64,000 nucleotides of DNA from Farysia itapuensis. Lineage: Eukaryota; Basidiomycota; Ustilaginomycetes; Ustilaginales; Ustilaginaceae. Under the pieces are notes generated by a model. That model was not told the DNA's origin, searched no databases, and was given only the letters and a program-made list of their open reading frames with translations. The position numbers and the translations under genes were made by a program. This document shows, piece after piece, positions 28,711-38,913 of this stretch (position 1 is its first letter; each line of letters opens with the position of its first letter). The DNA lies in assembly GCA_023212645.1 (NCBI GenBank), contig JALBYC010000026.1:62001-126000 (forward strand), given 5' to 3'.

Positions 28711-29557
28711 GATGGTTGAAGAAAGATGGTGCCATATCGACGACGTCCAAGGCGTTTATAAAGAGAAAGGACACGCTGGTCAGGGGAAAAGGGCTGCATG
28801 CAAATGCCGTGGGGTGATGCTGTCACCTGAAACAAAGTTGTGAATGCCGACTCAGATTCGGGAGCCGCTCTCTCCTTTGTTCAGGTCCTGCCCGAGGATC
28901 TGCCCTCCACGTCATTACTCCGTCCTGCAGGGACCTCTCGCCGGTGGACACCCCTCTGCTGCACCCAACAAAGGCTTGAACTGCATTACCGGCCGCACAC
29001 AGCCAAAAATCGGAAACAAGCTCTGCGTTATTGGATGGATGGAAGGACATGATTCACATTCCTTTTTGCGCGTGAATATGTAGCCGCGTGCAGTCCTAAA
29101 TTTGGCACTTGGCGGCCATCGGCCAATCGGGGAGCAAGAAGTCGTCCGAGTTCCGATCCGACGCAAACCACGTGTCGCGCGCGACCACTTTTTGCATCCT
29201 TGACTTTCCAACATCGTACCCGCATCATGCTCTCATTTGCCACCTTTGGTATCGCCTTCTTCTGTTCAGTCGTGGCCTTCAGCACTCTCTGCACCCTCTT
29301 TGAGTGGTGATCTGTGAAGGCATTGCGGAAACTTGTCTGAAAGACCAGCATAATTCAAGGAGTTGCGAACGTACGTACGACATCAAGACCAAGCAACGTC
29401 TAAGAGCTCAGAAGCTCAAATCCTTTCCATTCTCTGTCGCTTTGCAGCGGCGCTTCTGTATTGACTCTCGTCGAAGCACTTCTATCTGCCCATCTCTTGC
29501 TTTCCTGTCTGGCATCTAGTTGAAAGAGGCTTGTGAATTAGTTGGCCCGTGTCCACC
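28711..29557. other. Divergent intergenic region SDR / RPP1
   Basis: 847 bp, one of the two largest gaps. Short frames here look random. It contains a CCAAT box in CGGCCAATCGG near 29120, a CACGTG site (listed separately), and a TATA-like element close to the SDR start. No RNA gene was recognised. Confidence 0.55.
29165..29178. promoter_or_regulatory. CACGTG (E-box) in a 14-bp word shared with the CBS promoter
   Basis: AAACCACGTGTCGC, with the CACGTG core at 29169-29174. The identical 14-mer recurs at 41943-41956. CACGTG is the Cbf1-type bHLH site in fungi. Confidence 0.35.
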
Positions 29558-30688
29558 ATGTTCTATGATCTCAACGTCCCATGGCCGGCAAACGCTCCTG
29601 CATCTGCTACGGCAAATGCTCACTCAGGCAAGAAGAAGGCGGCAAAACAGTCCGCTACTGCTTTAATACCGGGCGATGCTCCCGATCCTGTATCTCTTCT
29701 GCGGGAGAAAGAAGTCGAGACGCTTCGTGGCATCGTTCTTGAGCTCCAAGAACTTGGTTACTCTCATCTAGCATTCAACCAGATCGTTCAACTTCGCTAT
29801 GATCCCGTGATTCATACCAATTGTTTCCCACCTCGGGCGGATGGGGCCCCGCGCCCGTTGTTTCCAGACTTGGACCCACGTACGACTGCAAGAGGGACAC
29901 AGGCAGGTCCAGCAGGAATTGTTCAACTCAGCAGACTGACAGTTGTCTTGACCGAACAAAGCATGGGCAAGTCTGGCAACGGTCTCATCACCAACAATGC
30001 TGCGGCACTACAAAGCTATGATTTGCTGGCAGTTCGACCCACCAACGAGTCTGCATTCCAGCATGCCTGTCTGACTCTTTCCGAGCTCAAGCCGTTCAGC
30101 ATCGACATTATTTCGCTCGATTTTGCAGCACAACCGCGCTTGCCTTTCTTTCTCAAGAGAACCACATTACATGCTGCGCTTGAAAACGGGGTTCAGTTCG
30201 AAGTGGTATACGGACCAGCTGTCGGTGCCAAATCCGACGGACTGTCGGAATCCTCAGCAGTCGACTCGATAAAGGCTCGGCGTAATTTGATTGCCGGTGT
30301 TCGAGACCTTCTCAGAGTCACCAACGGCAAAGGCGTGTTCTTCTCTTCGGGTGCCATGGAAGCACTTGGGCTGCGCGGACCGTACGATGTAATCAATTTG
30401 GCAGCCATCTTTGGTCTGAACCCATCTGCGGCCCGCGATGCCATCTCATCCAATTGTCGCGCTCTTTTACTGCGTGCTCAAACCCGAAAAACATACAGAG
30501 GCGTGGTATCTCATCCCATCGTCGTCCAGGCCACCGCCGCGCCCGAAATACCATCATTTATCGAGCAAGATAGCTCGCAGCCCGCTGGAACTAAGCGCAA
30601 GCTTGTACCCGACGTTGCAAGCGCGTCAAAACCAGGGGGTGCTGAAAATAATACCATGCCCAAGAAGAAGAAGAAGCAAAAAGCGTAA
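29558..30688 (+). CDS. RPP1: RNase P / RNase MRP protein subunit RPP1 (p30)
   Basis: 376 residues from the ATG at 29558 (good context CCACC); the frame opens three codons earlier only with GTG. The N terminus MFYDLNVPW and the TIM-barrel-type segments match Rpp30/Rpp1: ELQELGYSHLAFNQ, RLTVVL, YDLLAVRPTNESAFQHAC, DIISLDFAAQPRLPFFLKR, FEVVYGPAV, RRNLIAGVRDLLRVTNGKGVFFSSGA and LRGPYDVINLAAIFGL. It functions in tRNA 5' processing and, in MRP, rRNA processing in the nucleus and nucleolus. The C-terminal tail is basic (KKKKKQKA), consistent with nucleolar targeting. It lies 297 bp upstream of DDB1 on the same strand. Confidence 0.9.
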   Translation: MFYDLNVPWPANAPASATANAHSGKKKAAKQSATALIPGDAPDPVSLLREKEVETLRGIVLELQELGYSHLAFNQIVQLRYDPVIHTNCFPPRADGAPRPLFPDLDPRTTARGTQAGPAGIVQLSRLTVVLTEQSMGKSGNGLITNNAAALQSYDLLAVRPTNESAFQHACLTLSELKPFSIDIISLDFAAQPRLPFFLKRTTLHAALENGVQFEVVYGPAVGAKSDGLSESSAVDSIKARRNLIAGVRDLLRVTNGKGVFFSSGAMEALGLRGPYDVINLAAIFGLNPSAARDAISSNCRALLLRAQTRKTYRGVVSHPIVVQATAAPEIPSFIEQDSSQPAGTKRKLVPDVASASKPGGAENNTMPKKKKKQKA

Positions 30689-30985
30689 TCTTTCCGTGAA
30701 TCAGTCGATATACATCTGCACAACAGAGGCTCATACGAGTCTAGACAAGCGATGTAATACATGCTATACTGATGCGTACATAACAACGACGTTTTCTGGG
30801 ATGCGACGAGCTGTGAGAAAGCGAGGTGTGCTAGAAGCGCGCGCACAGACCGTTTAGTCATCCGTAAATTTGATTGCCGAACCCTGTTGGACCTTGACGG
30901 CCTCGACCATACCTTCATTTCTCATATCCACACAGACTCACTTGAGACATTCGGAGTGCGCTTGCAGAGCGAGCTAGCGTCCGAA

Positions 30986-33900
30986 ATGCTGTATGTGACA
31001 CATGCTCACGAGGCAACGGCCTGCAGTCAGACGCTGGTCCTTGACGCATTTCTGCCGACGGGACCTTGCCTAGCCGTAGTCAAACACACTTCTATTGCTT
31101 TCCTCTCCCTGGCGACGGACGAGACGTCGTCACCAAAGCTGTTGGAAGAAGTACAGACAGTGGATATCCACGGTCGTATACTGTCCGTACAGAGTGTCAC
31201 CAGCACGGCAGCTGATACCAAAACTCAGATGCTACTTGTACTCACCGATCACCACCGGCCTCGCATCATTGCGCTGACAGCCTCTGCAGGAGACGGCTCG
31301 GAGGCTCGCATCTCAACAAGGGCAATTCTGACGCTGAGCGAAGTGGCGAGATCACCGGCTGAGACGGCTTTGGGCATCTGGACAGAGCCTTCCTCTGATC
31401 TGGAAGATGGCAATGGTCAACGAGTAGCTGTCTGTCATACTTACAAGGGTGCATTGCGAGTCATGCCCCTCTCACTGCCAGCATTGCCTGTCTCTCCCAA
31501 AGCATCTCGGACTGTCTTAGACCCAGATGCTGTCATGCAAGACGTATCGGCAAAGTCATCAGCGATGCACAAGATCGACTTTGCTCAGTCCTTCAGCGTC
31601 CGTTTACCACATACGAATTTACTCTCTTGCAGTTTACTGTCCCCAAAAAGCTCGAGAGACGCTCCTGTCATCGCACTGCTCTCTCTGTCCAGCTTACCTT
31701 CGATCATTCCAGGCTTGGGATCACAATGCCTTCCCGTGCTATCCTACCACTCTATTGATATTGGTACACAGGAGCTTTCGCCACTGTCGTGGGGACCACC
31801 CCGAAAGCCACCACGCGAAAGCTTATTGACTCCTTCGACAAAGGTTGCCAATGCCGGGCCATCAAACTCGGGCCAAGCTGAGAAGGAGCAGGCTCGCAAG
31901 AAGCATGGTCCATCGGCTATGGGTCTAAATTTGGACAGCGCAGCGCTGAAAAGGCGTGAAGAGGCATGGGCAGCATCTGCGCTTGCTCAGGCTCATGTTC
32001 CACTTCCCACTGCTGATGCGATCGGCGCGCATCTCGTTCACGCCGTTCCTGCAGCTCTGGACGGTGGCGTCATCCTGTTCTGTGAGAACAGCATCTTGTA
32101 CGTCCCGCCTCCACAAGCAAAGAATAGCCCATCACATCCCCCTCTGTCACCGGAGGCTTCCAAAGGCAAACGCAGAAAGGCAAGCACAAGTAGCTCCACT
32201 GATACACGTCGACTTTCTGTCGCGGGAACGTCTACAGAAGATACTCCTCCGGTGACGTCTGCCTCGACAGCACACGAGAACAAGAAACGTCGTCGCTCGT
32301 CGGCTGCAACGGCTACGTCAGCCACTAGTCCGACGTCACCATCAGCCAGTCGGTCTGCGGCGCAACCTAAACCCAGGCTCAAGCTGCTCCGAGTAAATCT
32401 GCCCTACCCAGTACAAGTCGTGGCTGCTGTCAGCGTTGTAGACTCACAGAACCAGCCCATTCTTGTTAGCACCGGCTCTGGTCGCCCTACCTTCACTGTC
32501 CTGTTTGGTACGAGCTCAGGTCATCTCAACGCACTACGAATCTCCCTGTCGGACGACAAGGGCGTTGACATTGATGGTTCCAACAAGCGCCCGTGCAGCA
32601 TGCGCATCGAACAGCTGGGAGCAATCTCGCAACCTGCTGGCCCTCACAGTCTTACTTACCTTGGCGACGATCTGGTGCAGGTCAGCAGTGTCACCGGTGA
32701 TAGTGCGCTCTACAAGATCAGCTCGCCAACAAGTATGCAGGATGCGGGCGAACTCTTGGACGAACAAATGATGACACCGCCCTCGTCGCCTACGCAGACG
32801 CGATCCTCTCGTCCATCGGCACTGTTGCCACACGACGCTGCCTCGTCCGAATTGCCGGTGGGGGGCACTTTGACGGAGTTGCACAAGTGGGACAATCTTG
32901 GTCCGATCGTTGACTTTGTGGTGGATGATGGCGCTGGAGGTGATCCAACACTGACCTCGGGTACTCAGGCTCGTATCGTGACGTGCAGTGGATCTGGCCC
33001 TAGTGGTAGTATTCGAATCGTCCGCAACGGTGTGTCCATTCAAGATCTCACTTCAATTCATGTTCCAGACGTTTCACGGGTCTGGGCCGTTGATTGTGCT
33101 TCGCCGACTTTGACCACCACTGCGGTACTTCTCAGTTTCCCGACTTCCAGCTCTTTCCTCGTCTTTGACTCTGATGGGCAGCTTGCAGACGCGTCATCTG
33201 CGCTGGACACTATCGGCGTAAATTCAAAAGCTCCGATCATTGCCGCTGCTTCGGTACACGAGGCTACTGGCTCTAGTCTAGTACAGATCCAAGCTCATGG
33301 TGCAAGTTTGGCGAGACAGGACGGCGCGTCTTTGCTGGCACTCGATCGCTGGATCCCTGAAACAGGAACCGAGGTCACAGCTGCTTCAGCCAACGCACAA
33401 GGGCAACTCGTAGTTGCGTTAAGTAATCGCTCCTTGGTGTATCTCACTGTCGAAGACGGACGCTTACACGCGCAGCTGTCGAGCTCAATTGATGAGCAGG
33501 TTTCTTGCCTCGATCTCAGTCCACTACAACCTGGTCAAAGGTCCGACTACGTGGCATGCGGTTTCTGGACCACCCGTACTTTCCAGATCTATTCTCTGCA
33601 GGATTTGGCTCCTGTAGCACAGCAGTCGGTCGCTGCAACACCACTCGCATCCGTCCCGCGTTCGATCTTGCTGCATCAATTCGGCTCGCTCGACTCGCCT
33701 TCCGCTAAGGAGTCGGTCCCGCCACATCTGCTGATCGGTCTAGGAGATGGCACACTGGTCTCTTACGACCTGAGCTTGCCAAATATGGACAGCTATAGTC
33801 GTACCGTCGGCATGTTTGATGGCAAGACTATCTCACTCGGATCCAGAGCCCTTTGTCTCGACGCGATCGAGACATGCGAAGGACTTCGAGCCGTAGCTGT

Positions 33901-35518
33901 ATCTGGAAGCCGTTCATGCATTGTCTATGCTGATGCCAGACGATTCTCCTACAACACGATCAAGTACAAGGAACCACGCTGTGCGGCCACGCTGCATGCT
34001 GGCTACGGGCAAAAAATGCACCTCTTTGCGCTGAGCGACAATTTGCAGCTCAGCTCTGTGGGCGCACTGCAGCGTCGGGATGTTCGAACTATCCCCTTGG
34101 GACTGGAGCAGCCGCTTGCTATCACGGCATGGCCTAGTCAGCGTGCGTTTGCAGTCAGCACATGGACCTTCTTACCTCGCGGTACCGCTACGGAGCAGAC
34201 TCAGTCTCGAGGCGCCATTCAGATACTTGACCAATTTGACTTCCAGCTGCTGGACCTAGTGCGTCTTGAAGCAAACGAGCGGCCCAATTGCGTCAAAGTT
34301 GTGACACTGGAGGGCAAGCACGTACGTGGTAGGCGTGAGGTACTCGTTGTCGGAACCGGGTACATCCTACCGAGCGCTTCAGAGACCACGTCTGGGCGAC
34401 TTTTGGGCTTTGAACTGCCGAGTGCAAATCACGCCAAGGGGTCATCCCAGCGAAGTCTGCGTATGCTCTTTTCCCGGGAGGTGTCGGGTAATGTGTACAG
34501 CCTCGCAGGTCTGAAGGGAAAACTGATCGCCGCAGTCAACTCCGAGGTCATGGTCTTTGCTGCTATGGAGCGGACACAGGCAGAAGCAGAGCGTTCGAGC
34601 AGGCCACAGGACAACTCACTATTCAAGCTGAAGCAGAAAGGCAGTTGGGCGTCTTCGTTCATTGCTTGCAACCTCTCGGTGATCGAGCCGGACAGAGTCA
34701 TCGTGGGCGACGCGCTCAGGTCTATGAACATCCTGAAGATTGTCGGCGATGAGGGACACGTTGTCGAAATCGCCCGCGATTGCGATCCCTTCTGGACCAC
34801 CGCTACTGAAATGGTGGACGAAGCCACACAGACCTTTATCGGCGCCGATATTTCGTTCAACTTGTACACTACGCAGCGGGTACAGCTGAGCGAGGCGCTG
34901 AAAAAGCGTATCCAACAGGCGAAAGATGCGGATCTAGAAAGCGGTCGACGAGAGAGACCAACATCCAACGCCGGCACTTCGGCGAGCGACGATGGCTACG
35001 CACATGTAATGCAGCGGCGGGCGGTCTGGCACTACGGCGACATGATCAACAAGTTCTTGCGCACCTCGGTTGCGTCCAATACTGGGACTGCGCATATCGG
35101 TGTTCACAAGCTCATGTTCTGCACGGCTTCCGGTGCTATCGGAGTTCTCGCCGATGTCGACCCGGATGTCGCCAAAATCTTGACGGCCGTCGAGCGAAAC
35201 ACGGTCCAGCTGATCGAAGAGATTGACCTTGCAGAACACGCACTGTTGCCAGACCAGTCCCCCGCATCACTGCCAAGATCAACGGGAGTGGTCGGAGGTA
35301 TTCCCCACCATGACTGGCGCACCCTTCGAACAGACCACCGCACGCAAGCACCTGCCGGCTTCTTGGACGGCAACATTCTCAACATGCTCGTCAATGGAAG
35401 ACTGGACCGCTCCCAGATTGGACGGATCCTGGCTGGTCCAGCGTCAAACGTACACGCCGTGCCAGCTGACCGCGAAACGGTTCAACGCTACATAGACGCT
35501 CTCGCTCAAGTTTCTTAG
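30986..35518 (+). CDS. DDB1: UV-damaged DNA-binding protein 1 homologue (CUL4 adaptor)
   Basis: 1510 residues from the ATG at 30986. The frame runs back to a TTG at 30887, but 30986 gives MLYVTHAHEATA, which matches the start of the first beta-propeller. The long propeller region (MMS1_N type) is followed by a CPSF-A-type C-terminal region, ending in GFLDGNILNMLV and a helical tail like the GFIDGDLIESFL region of DDB1. In the family, DDB1 links substrate receptors to CUL4 ubiquitin ligase in nucleotide-excision repair and chromatin control. At 1510 residues it is longer than the roughly 1140 of animal and plant DDB1. The excess includes a low-complexity Ser/Thr/Pro insertion at about residues 370-465 with basic clusters (KGKRRK, ENKKRRRS) that look like nuclear signals. 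CPSF160 and SF3b130 relatives are less likely given the C terminus. Confidence 0.82.
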   Translation: MLYVTHAHEATACSQTLVLDAFLPTGPCLAVVKHTSIAFLSLATDETSSPKLLEEVQTVDIHGRILSVQSVTSTAADTKTQMLLVLTDHHRPRIIALTASAGDGSEARISTRAILTLSEVARSPAETALGIWTEPSSDLEDGNGQRVAVCHTYKGALRVMPLSLPALPVSPKASRTVLDPDAVMQDVSAKSSAMHKIDFAQSFSVRLPHTNLLSCSLLSPKSSRDAPVIALLSLSSLPSIIPGLGSQCLPVLSYHSIDIGTQELSPLSWGPPRKPPRESLLTPSTKVANAGPSNSGQAEKEQARKKHGPSAMGLNLDSAALKRREEAWAASALAQAHVPLPTADAIGAHLVHAVPAALDGGVILFCENSILYVPPPQAKNSPSHPPLSPEASKGKRRKASTSSSTDTRRLSVAGTSTEDTPPVTSASTAHENKKRRRSSAATATSATSPTSPSASRSAAQPKPRLKLLRVNLPYPVQVVAAVSVVDSQNQPILVSTGSGRPTFTVLFGTSSGHLNALRISLSDDKGVDIDGSNKRPCSMRIEQLGAISQPAGPHSLTYLGDDLVQVSSVTGDSALYKISSPTSMQDAGELLDEQMMTPPSSPTQTRSSRPSALLPHDAASSELPVGGTLTELHKWDNLGPIVDFVVDDGAGGDPTLTSGTQARIVTCSGSGPSGSIRIVRNGVSIQDLTSIHVPDVSRVWAVDCASPTLTTTAVLLSFPTSSSFLVFDSDGQLADASSALDTIGVNSKAPIIAAASVHEATGSSLVQIQAHGASLARQDGASLLALDRWIPETGTEVTAASANAQGQLVVALSNRSLVYLTVEDGRLHAQLSSSIDEQVSCLDLSPLQPGQRSDYVACGFWTTRTFQIYSLQDLAPVAQQSVAATPLASVPRSILLHQFGSLDSPSAKESVPPHLLIGLGDGTLVSYDLSLPNMDSYSRTVGMFDGKTISLGSRALCLDAIETCEGLRAVAVSGSRSCIVYADARRFSYNTIKYKEPRCAATLHAGYGQKMHLFALSDNLQLSSVGALQRRDVRTIPLGLEQPLAITAWPSQRAFAVSTWTFLPRGTATEQTQSRGAIQILDQFDFQLLDLVRLEANERPNCVKVVTLEGKHVRGRREVLVVGTGYILPSASETTSGRLLGFELPSANHAKGSSQRSLRMLFSREVSGNVYSLAGLKGKLIAAVNSEVMVFAAMERTQAEAERSSRPQDNSLFKLKQKGSWASSFIACNLSVIEPDRVIVGDALRSMNILKIVGDEGHVVEIARDCDPFWTTATEMVDEATQTFIGADISFNLYTTQRVQLSEALKKRIQQAKDADLESGRRERPTSNAGTSASDDGYAHVMQRRAVWHYGDMINKFLRTSVASNTGTAHIGVHKLMFCTASGAIGVLADVDPDVAKILTAVERNTVQLIEEIDLAEHALLPDQSPASLPRSTGVVGGIPHHDWRTLRTDHRTQAPAGFLDGNILNMLVNGRLDRSQIGRILAGPASNVHAVPADRETVQRYIDALAQVS

Positions 35519-35664
35519 CGCTTTCAGGCGAATTGAAAAGACAGTACCCGAGTATAGGAAATGTGTGATCAGCTATTTTGGGGGGATCAGTAGCGTATAG
35601 GTGACGAGTGAGGTGCCGTGTACGAAACAGACTACTGCGCGAAAAGAAGAAGACTTGGTGGGTT

Positions 35665-36938
35665 TTAGACCTGGGCGTCAGCTTCAACGACACCTTCAGC
35701 AGGCCAGAGCCAGCCGAACTGGTCAGGCTGGTCTCCACACTGGTACGAAGTGACTGCAAACGCCAGAGAAGAAGCGGCACGTCAGTATCGCCGAAATTGC
35801 ACGAGCTGATTCGGGCTGTAGACTTACGTTCGTCAAAGAGACGTCGGGAGCAATCACCGGCGGAGACACCGTCGCCAAAGTCGATGCGCAGGACGGTGTT
35901 GTCATCGGGAAGCGAGTAAGTCGGTCCTTGTCGCGAAGCCGGTTCCTGCGAGTCGAGCACGGGTCGTTTTGAGTTGTAGGACATTGAGCGCACAGGTGTG
36001 ATGCCTGCCGCTGTTCCAGCAGCCATCAGCTCCTGGAATTTGTTTTGCTTGAGCTCGTCGAATGCGACCTGGCGAAGGTCGACATTCCAGCCGCAGATGT
36101 GTTTGGCAATGTGAACAACACTGATTTTGGTAACAGAGCGAAGAATCGAGGTGTTTTCAGGCGCGACGAGAGTAATATCATTCTCGCTGCGCTTGAGAAT
36201 GGCGAGGACATTCGAGGTCGAGAACTCGTCAATGTTTGAGCGTGTTGCTGAGTCAAGATGCATGGTGATCTGGTAGCCTTTCTCCTTTGCTGCGGCAGTT
36301 TGTCGGAAGACGGGAGCATAGTTGCCACCAAGCTTGGTGTGTCCGGTACCCATGGGAGCTGTGCGGTCGAAAGTGTCGAGCACGAATCCGTCCACAGCAG
36401 GGATCGAGTCTCCAGAGCCGTACAGAGAACCCACCGGGGTGACCCAGACAATAAAAGTAAACTCGTCAGGGCTGCCAAGGAGCAAGTTGGAGCCGGTTGC
36501 GAGCAAAAGTGGTCGAATGTAAAGGGCACCTCCGGAAGCGTTCTTCTTGTAGGGCGGAACAAATTCGAGATTAAGGGCAACGGCGGTTCGAACGGCACTG
36601 AGGAAGAGGTCACGGGGCAGTTCAGGCATGGAAGCCATTCGTGCGCTCAAGTTCATGCGGTGCCAATTCTCATCAGGTCGAAAGATGCGTACACTTCCTG
36701 AAGCAGATCGAAAGGCCTTAATACCTTCAAAAGCTTGCTGGCCGTAGTTGAGGCAAGGTGCGGCTGCGTGAACTCTGAGATGACTGTCCTTGTGAGCTTC
36801 GAGTGAACCCCACTGTCCGTCCTTCCAGGTAACACGAACATTGGCGTTGACATCACGCTCTTTGAAGCCAAGTTTTGACCAGTCGATCGAAGCCGAAGGC
36901 TGAGTGGCGATACGCCCGTTGCTGGTTGATTCTGTCAT
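35665..36938 (-). CDS. Branched-chain amino acid aminotransferase
   Basis: Two exons: 35828-36938 and 35665-35753, separated by a 74-nt intron (GTAAGT donor, TTTGCAG acceptor). Splicing gives LFDELTSYQCGDQP and the end QFGWLWPAEGV, the typical BCAT C terminus, and totals 399 residues. The ATG at 36938 has an excellent context (CACCACC). An in-frame ATG at 37103 would add 55 non-conserved residues and sit 32 bp from the opposite gene's ATG. Class IV PLP fold: the Schiff-base Lys is in HTKLGGNYAP (about residue 203), with DEFSTSN and AAGTAAGITPVRSM. It interconverts Leu/Ile/Val and their 2-oxo acids. No clear mitochondrial presequence follows from the 36938 start, so cytosolic is likeliest. Confidence 0.87.
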
Positions 36939-37134
36939 GGTGGTGATCTGAGAAGAACCGATGCCCGAAGTAGCCGATGCAGATGACTCGAGCTCTCGCG
37001 CGAGCTCTCGAGAATGAAAGAGCGTTGTTAGAATACCGCGAATTCCGGGAATCGGATCTTCGGCTCTTGGCCGGTCATCTGTCTGACAAGGACCGGCTAT
37101 CATCCCCTACGGTTTGCTTCTTCCTGCACCGGGT

Positions 37135-38862
37135 ATGGCGGAGGAGAATGCCAGTCTGGCGCAGCTCTTTGCAGGTGCACGCCTTAATATCAAGCTACCG
37201 GCATCAGCTACATCCTCACCGCCGACCATCTTCTTTGACGAGCTTCTGAAGGTCGATATTCAACTAAAGCTACCGTTGCACTCACTCTTGCCAGTATCTG
37301 ATCAGCTAGAATCTCATCTACCGTTGCCTTTGAGCTTTGCGGATCAAGTTGCTGTCCCATCGCTTCTGAAAACGTTTCTGGCATGTCTCCACGTCACTCT
37401 TCTCACCGACTATGTGCCGCCAAGTGACTCAACAACGACGGGGCCAAAGTCAGCAAATCCGCACGTGCCCTTTTCATCTGTTCACAAACAGCATGCCGAC
37501 TTTCAGCTCCTCCCTGACGATTCCAGACAACAGTCTGTAGTATCTGTCCGTTCCTTTGCCGCGTCATGGAATGGCATTCAGCGCTCTGATGGACCGCTGT
37601 CAACTCTGTACTCACCGAACAGCAATGCGTCCGACCGCAAAGAGGCGAATTACATCGCAAGTCTCCGCCAAGATGGCGGCGCTTGGGTCGTGCAGTGGAA
37701 TTGTCCTGTTCCGATCAACTTTATAGCTACACCTTTCGAGCCACTCCTTGCAGTCACTGCTGCCTTGACACTGAGACTGGATCCTGTCCATCTACGCAAA
37801 CCAGACTCAGATTTACACCTGAGAAACGGCTTCTCGCACTCCCTCTTGACGCCCCTACACGAGGGACCGATCTATCCAGACGAATCACGCTCACAAACCG
37901 TTGCGAGAGCAAGAGCAGCATCAGCTCTCGGACTCGACGGCCCGCATGGACTAGGGTCCTATCTAGCCGATCTCCCAAAAGAAGTAATGGGTGGGACAAG
38001 TGCGATCGTCACACCAAAGACAGGCATGCTTGCCTTACAAGCGATCCTTCGTCGTAACCAAGATGCTCTGGCCACTCAAGCAAACCCTGCACTACAAAGC
38101 AGCGCTGTCTCTCAGGCGCTAAAGCAGTCCGTCGACAGCAATGGAGATCTAGCCGCTGCTGTGCAGCCATCATCTTTGCTGACGAACGGTCAGCCTGACG
38201 TCAAAGACACGGAGACTGCTGCTCTGCGTGTATACAAAAGGAGCACTCGAGAGATTCTCGCGCTCAAGACGGGCCTCAATGTTCGTATGCGTACACTGTA
38301 CACCACCCATGATCCTTTTCAGTCGACTGCCTCGTCGGACCTTGCCATGGGACGCGAAGACTCTATACCCGGATCACTGGGATCGACATCGCTCGTTTTA
38401 TGCGTCGAACTCGAAAATCCTTTTGATTCTGGCATCATCTTCAACGTGTCTGACATCAAGATTCGCATCCATCCGCCGTCAGCCGTGTTTACGCAGCCTT
38501 TCCAGCTTCATGCCAAGCTTTTGTCCTACAAGACGGAAGATCGCTTTCCTATCCAGCTTGGCCAAGGTCAGCAGCATAACCTGCTGTACTATTTGTCATC
38601 GTCGGCGGACAGCACTGAGCCAGTGGCGCTCGCAGCTGAGGTGGGCAATACGATGAGGAATGTAACCATCCTCGTCTCTGGCTGCCCAAGGTCGCTACAG
38701 GCACCCTATGGCGAATCTAGCATGTATGCGGAGGAGGCCACGAACGATTTCGAGTCGCAGTGGAACTGTGCTCTTGACATACGTCCGTTGCTAGTCAATG
38801 CAGTGCCGTCACACAGACGGGCTTCCACTCAAGCTCGAACATCCGTCATCACCGCTGTATGA
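37135..38862 (+). CDS. Possible TRAPP II subunit (Trs65/TRAPPC13-like)
   Basis: 575 residues from the ATG at 37135 (TTG further up rejected). No enzymatic motifs, no signal peptide, no membrane helices. The sequence has Ig-like beta-rich segments: RTLYTTHDPF, LVLCVELENPFDSGIIFNVS, IRIHPPSAVFTQPFQL, MRNVTILVSGCPR, and near the end FESQWNCALDI. The last resembles the SKWN-type closing segment of TRAPP Trs65/TRAPPC13 proteins, which help activate Rab11-type GTPases at the Golgi. A short KSTREILALKTGLNVRMRT segment is typical of the middle of that family. The assignment rests on weak pattern memory and could be wrong. It is divergent from the aminotransferase with about 200 bp between starts, and ends 51 bp before the converging ADH. 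Confidence 0.45.
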   Translation: MAEENASLAQLFAGARLNIKLPASATSSPPTIFFDELLKVDIQLKLPLHSLLPVSDQLESHLPLPLSFADQVAVPSLLKTFLACLHVTLLTDYVPPSDSTTTGPKSANPHVPFSSVHKQHADFQLLPDDSRQQSVVSVRSFAASWNGIQRSDGPLSTLYSPNSNASDRKEANYIASLRQDGGAWVVQWNCPVPINFIATPFEPLLAVTAALTLRLDPVHLRKPDSDLHLRNGFSHSLLTPLHEGPIYPDESRSQTVARARAASALGLDGPHGLGSYLADLPKEVMGGTSAIVTPKTGMLALQAILRRNQDALATQANPALQSSAVSQALKQSVDSNGDLAAAVQPSSLLTNGQPDVKDTETAALRVYKRSTREILALKTGLNVRMRTLYTTHDPFQSTASSDLAMGREDSIPGSLGSTSLVLCVELENPFDSGIIFNVSDIKIRIHPPSAVFTQPFQLHAKLLSYKTEDRFPIQLGQGQQHNLLYYLSSSADSTEPVALAAEVGNTMRNVTILVSGCPRSLQAPYGESSMYAEEATNDFESQWNCALDIRPLLVNAVPSHRRASTQARTSVITAV

Positions 38863-38913
38863 ATCAATGTCACTGAATTGCAAGCATGTGAACGTGTGCT
38901 ATATGAGCGGGAA

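Noticed and set aside
36939..37103. N-terminal extension of the aminotransferase to the ATG at 37103
   Set aside because: Adds 55 non-conserved residues and leaves only 31 bp to the opposite ATG, whereas 36938 has a much better start context.
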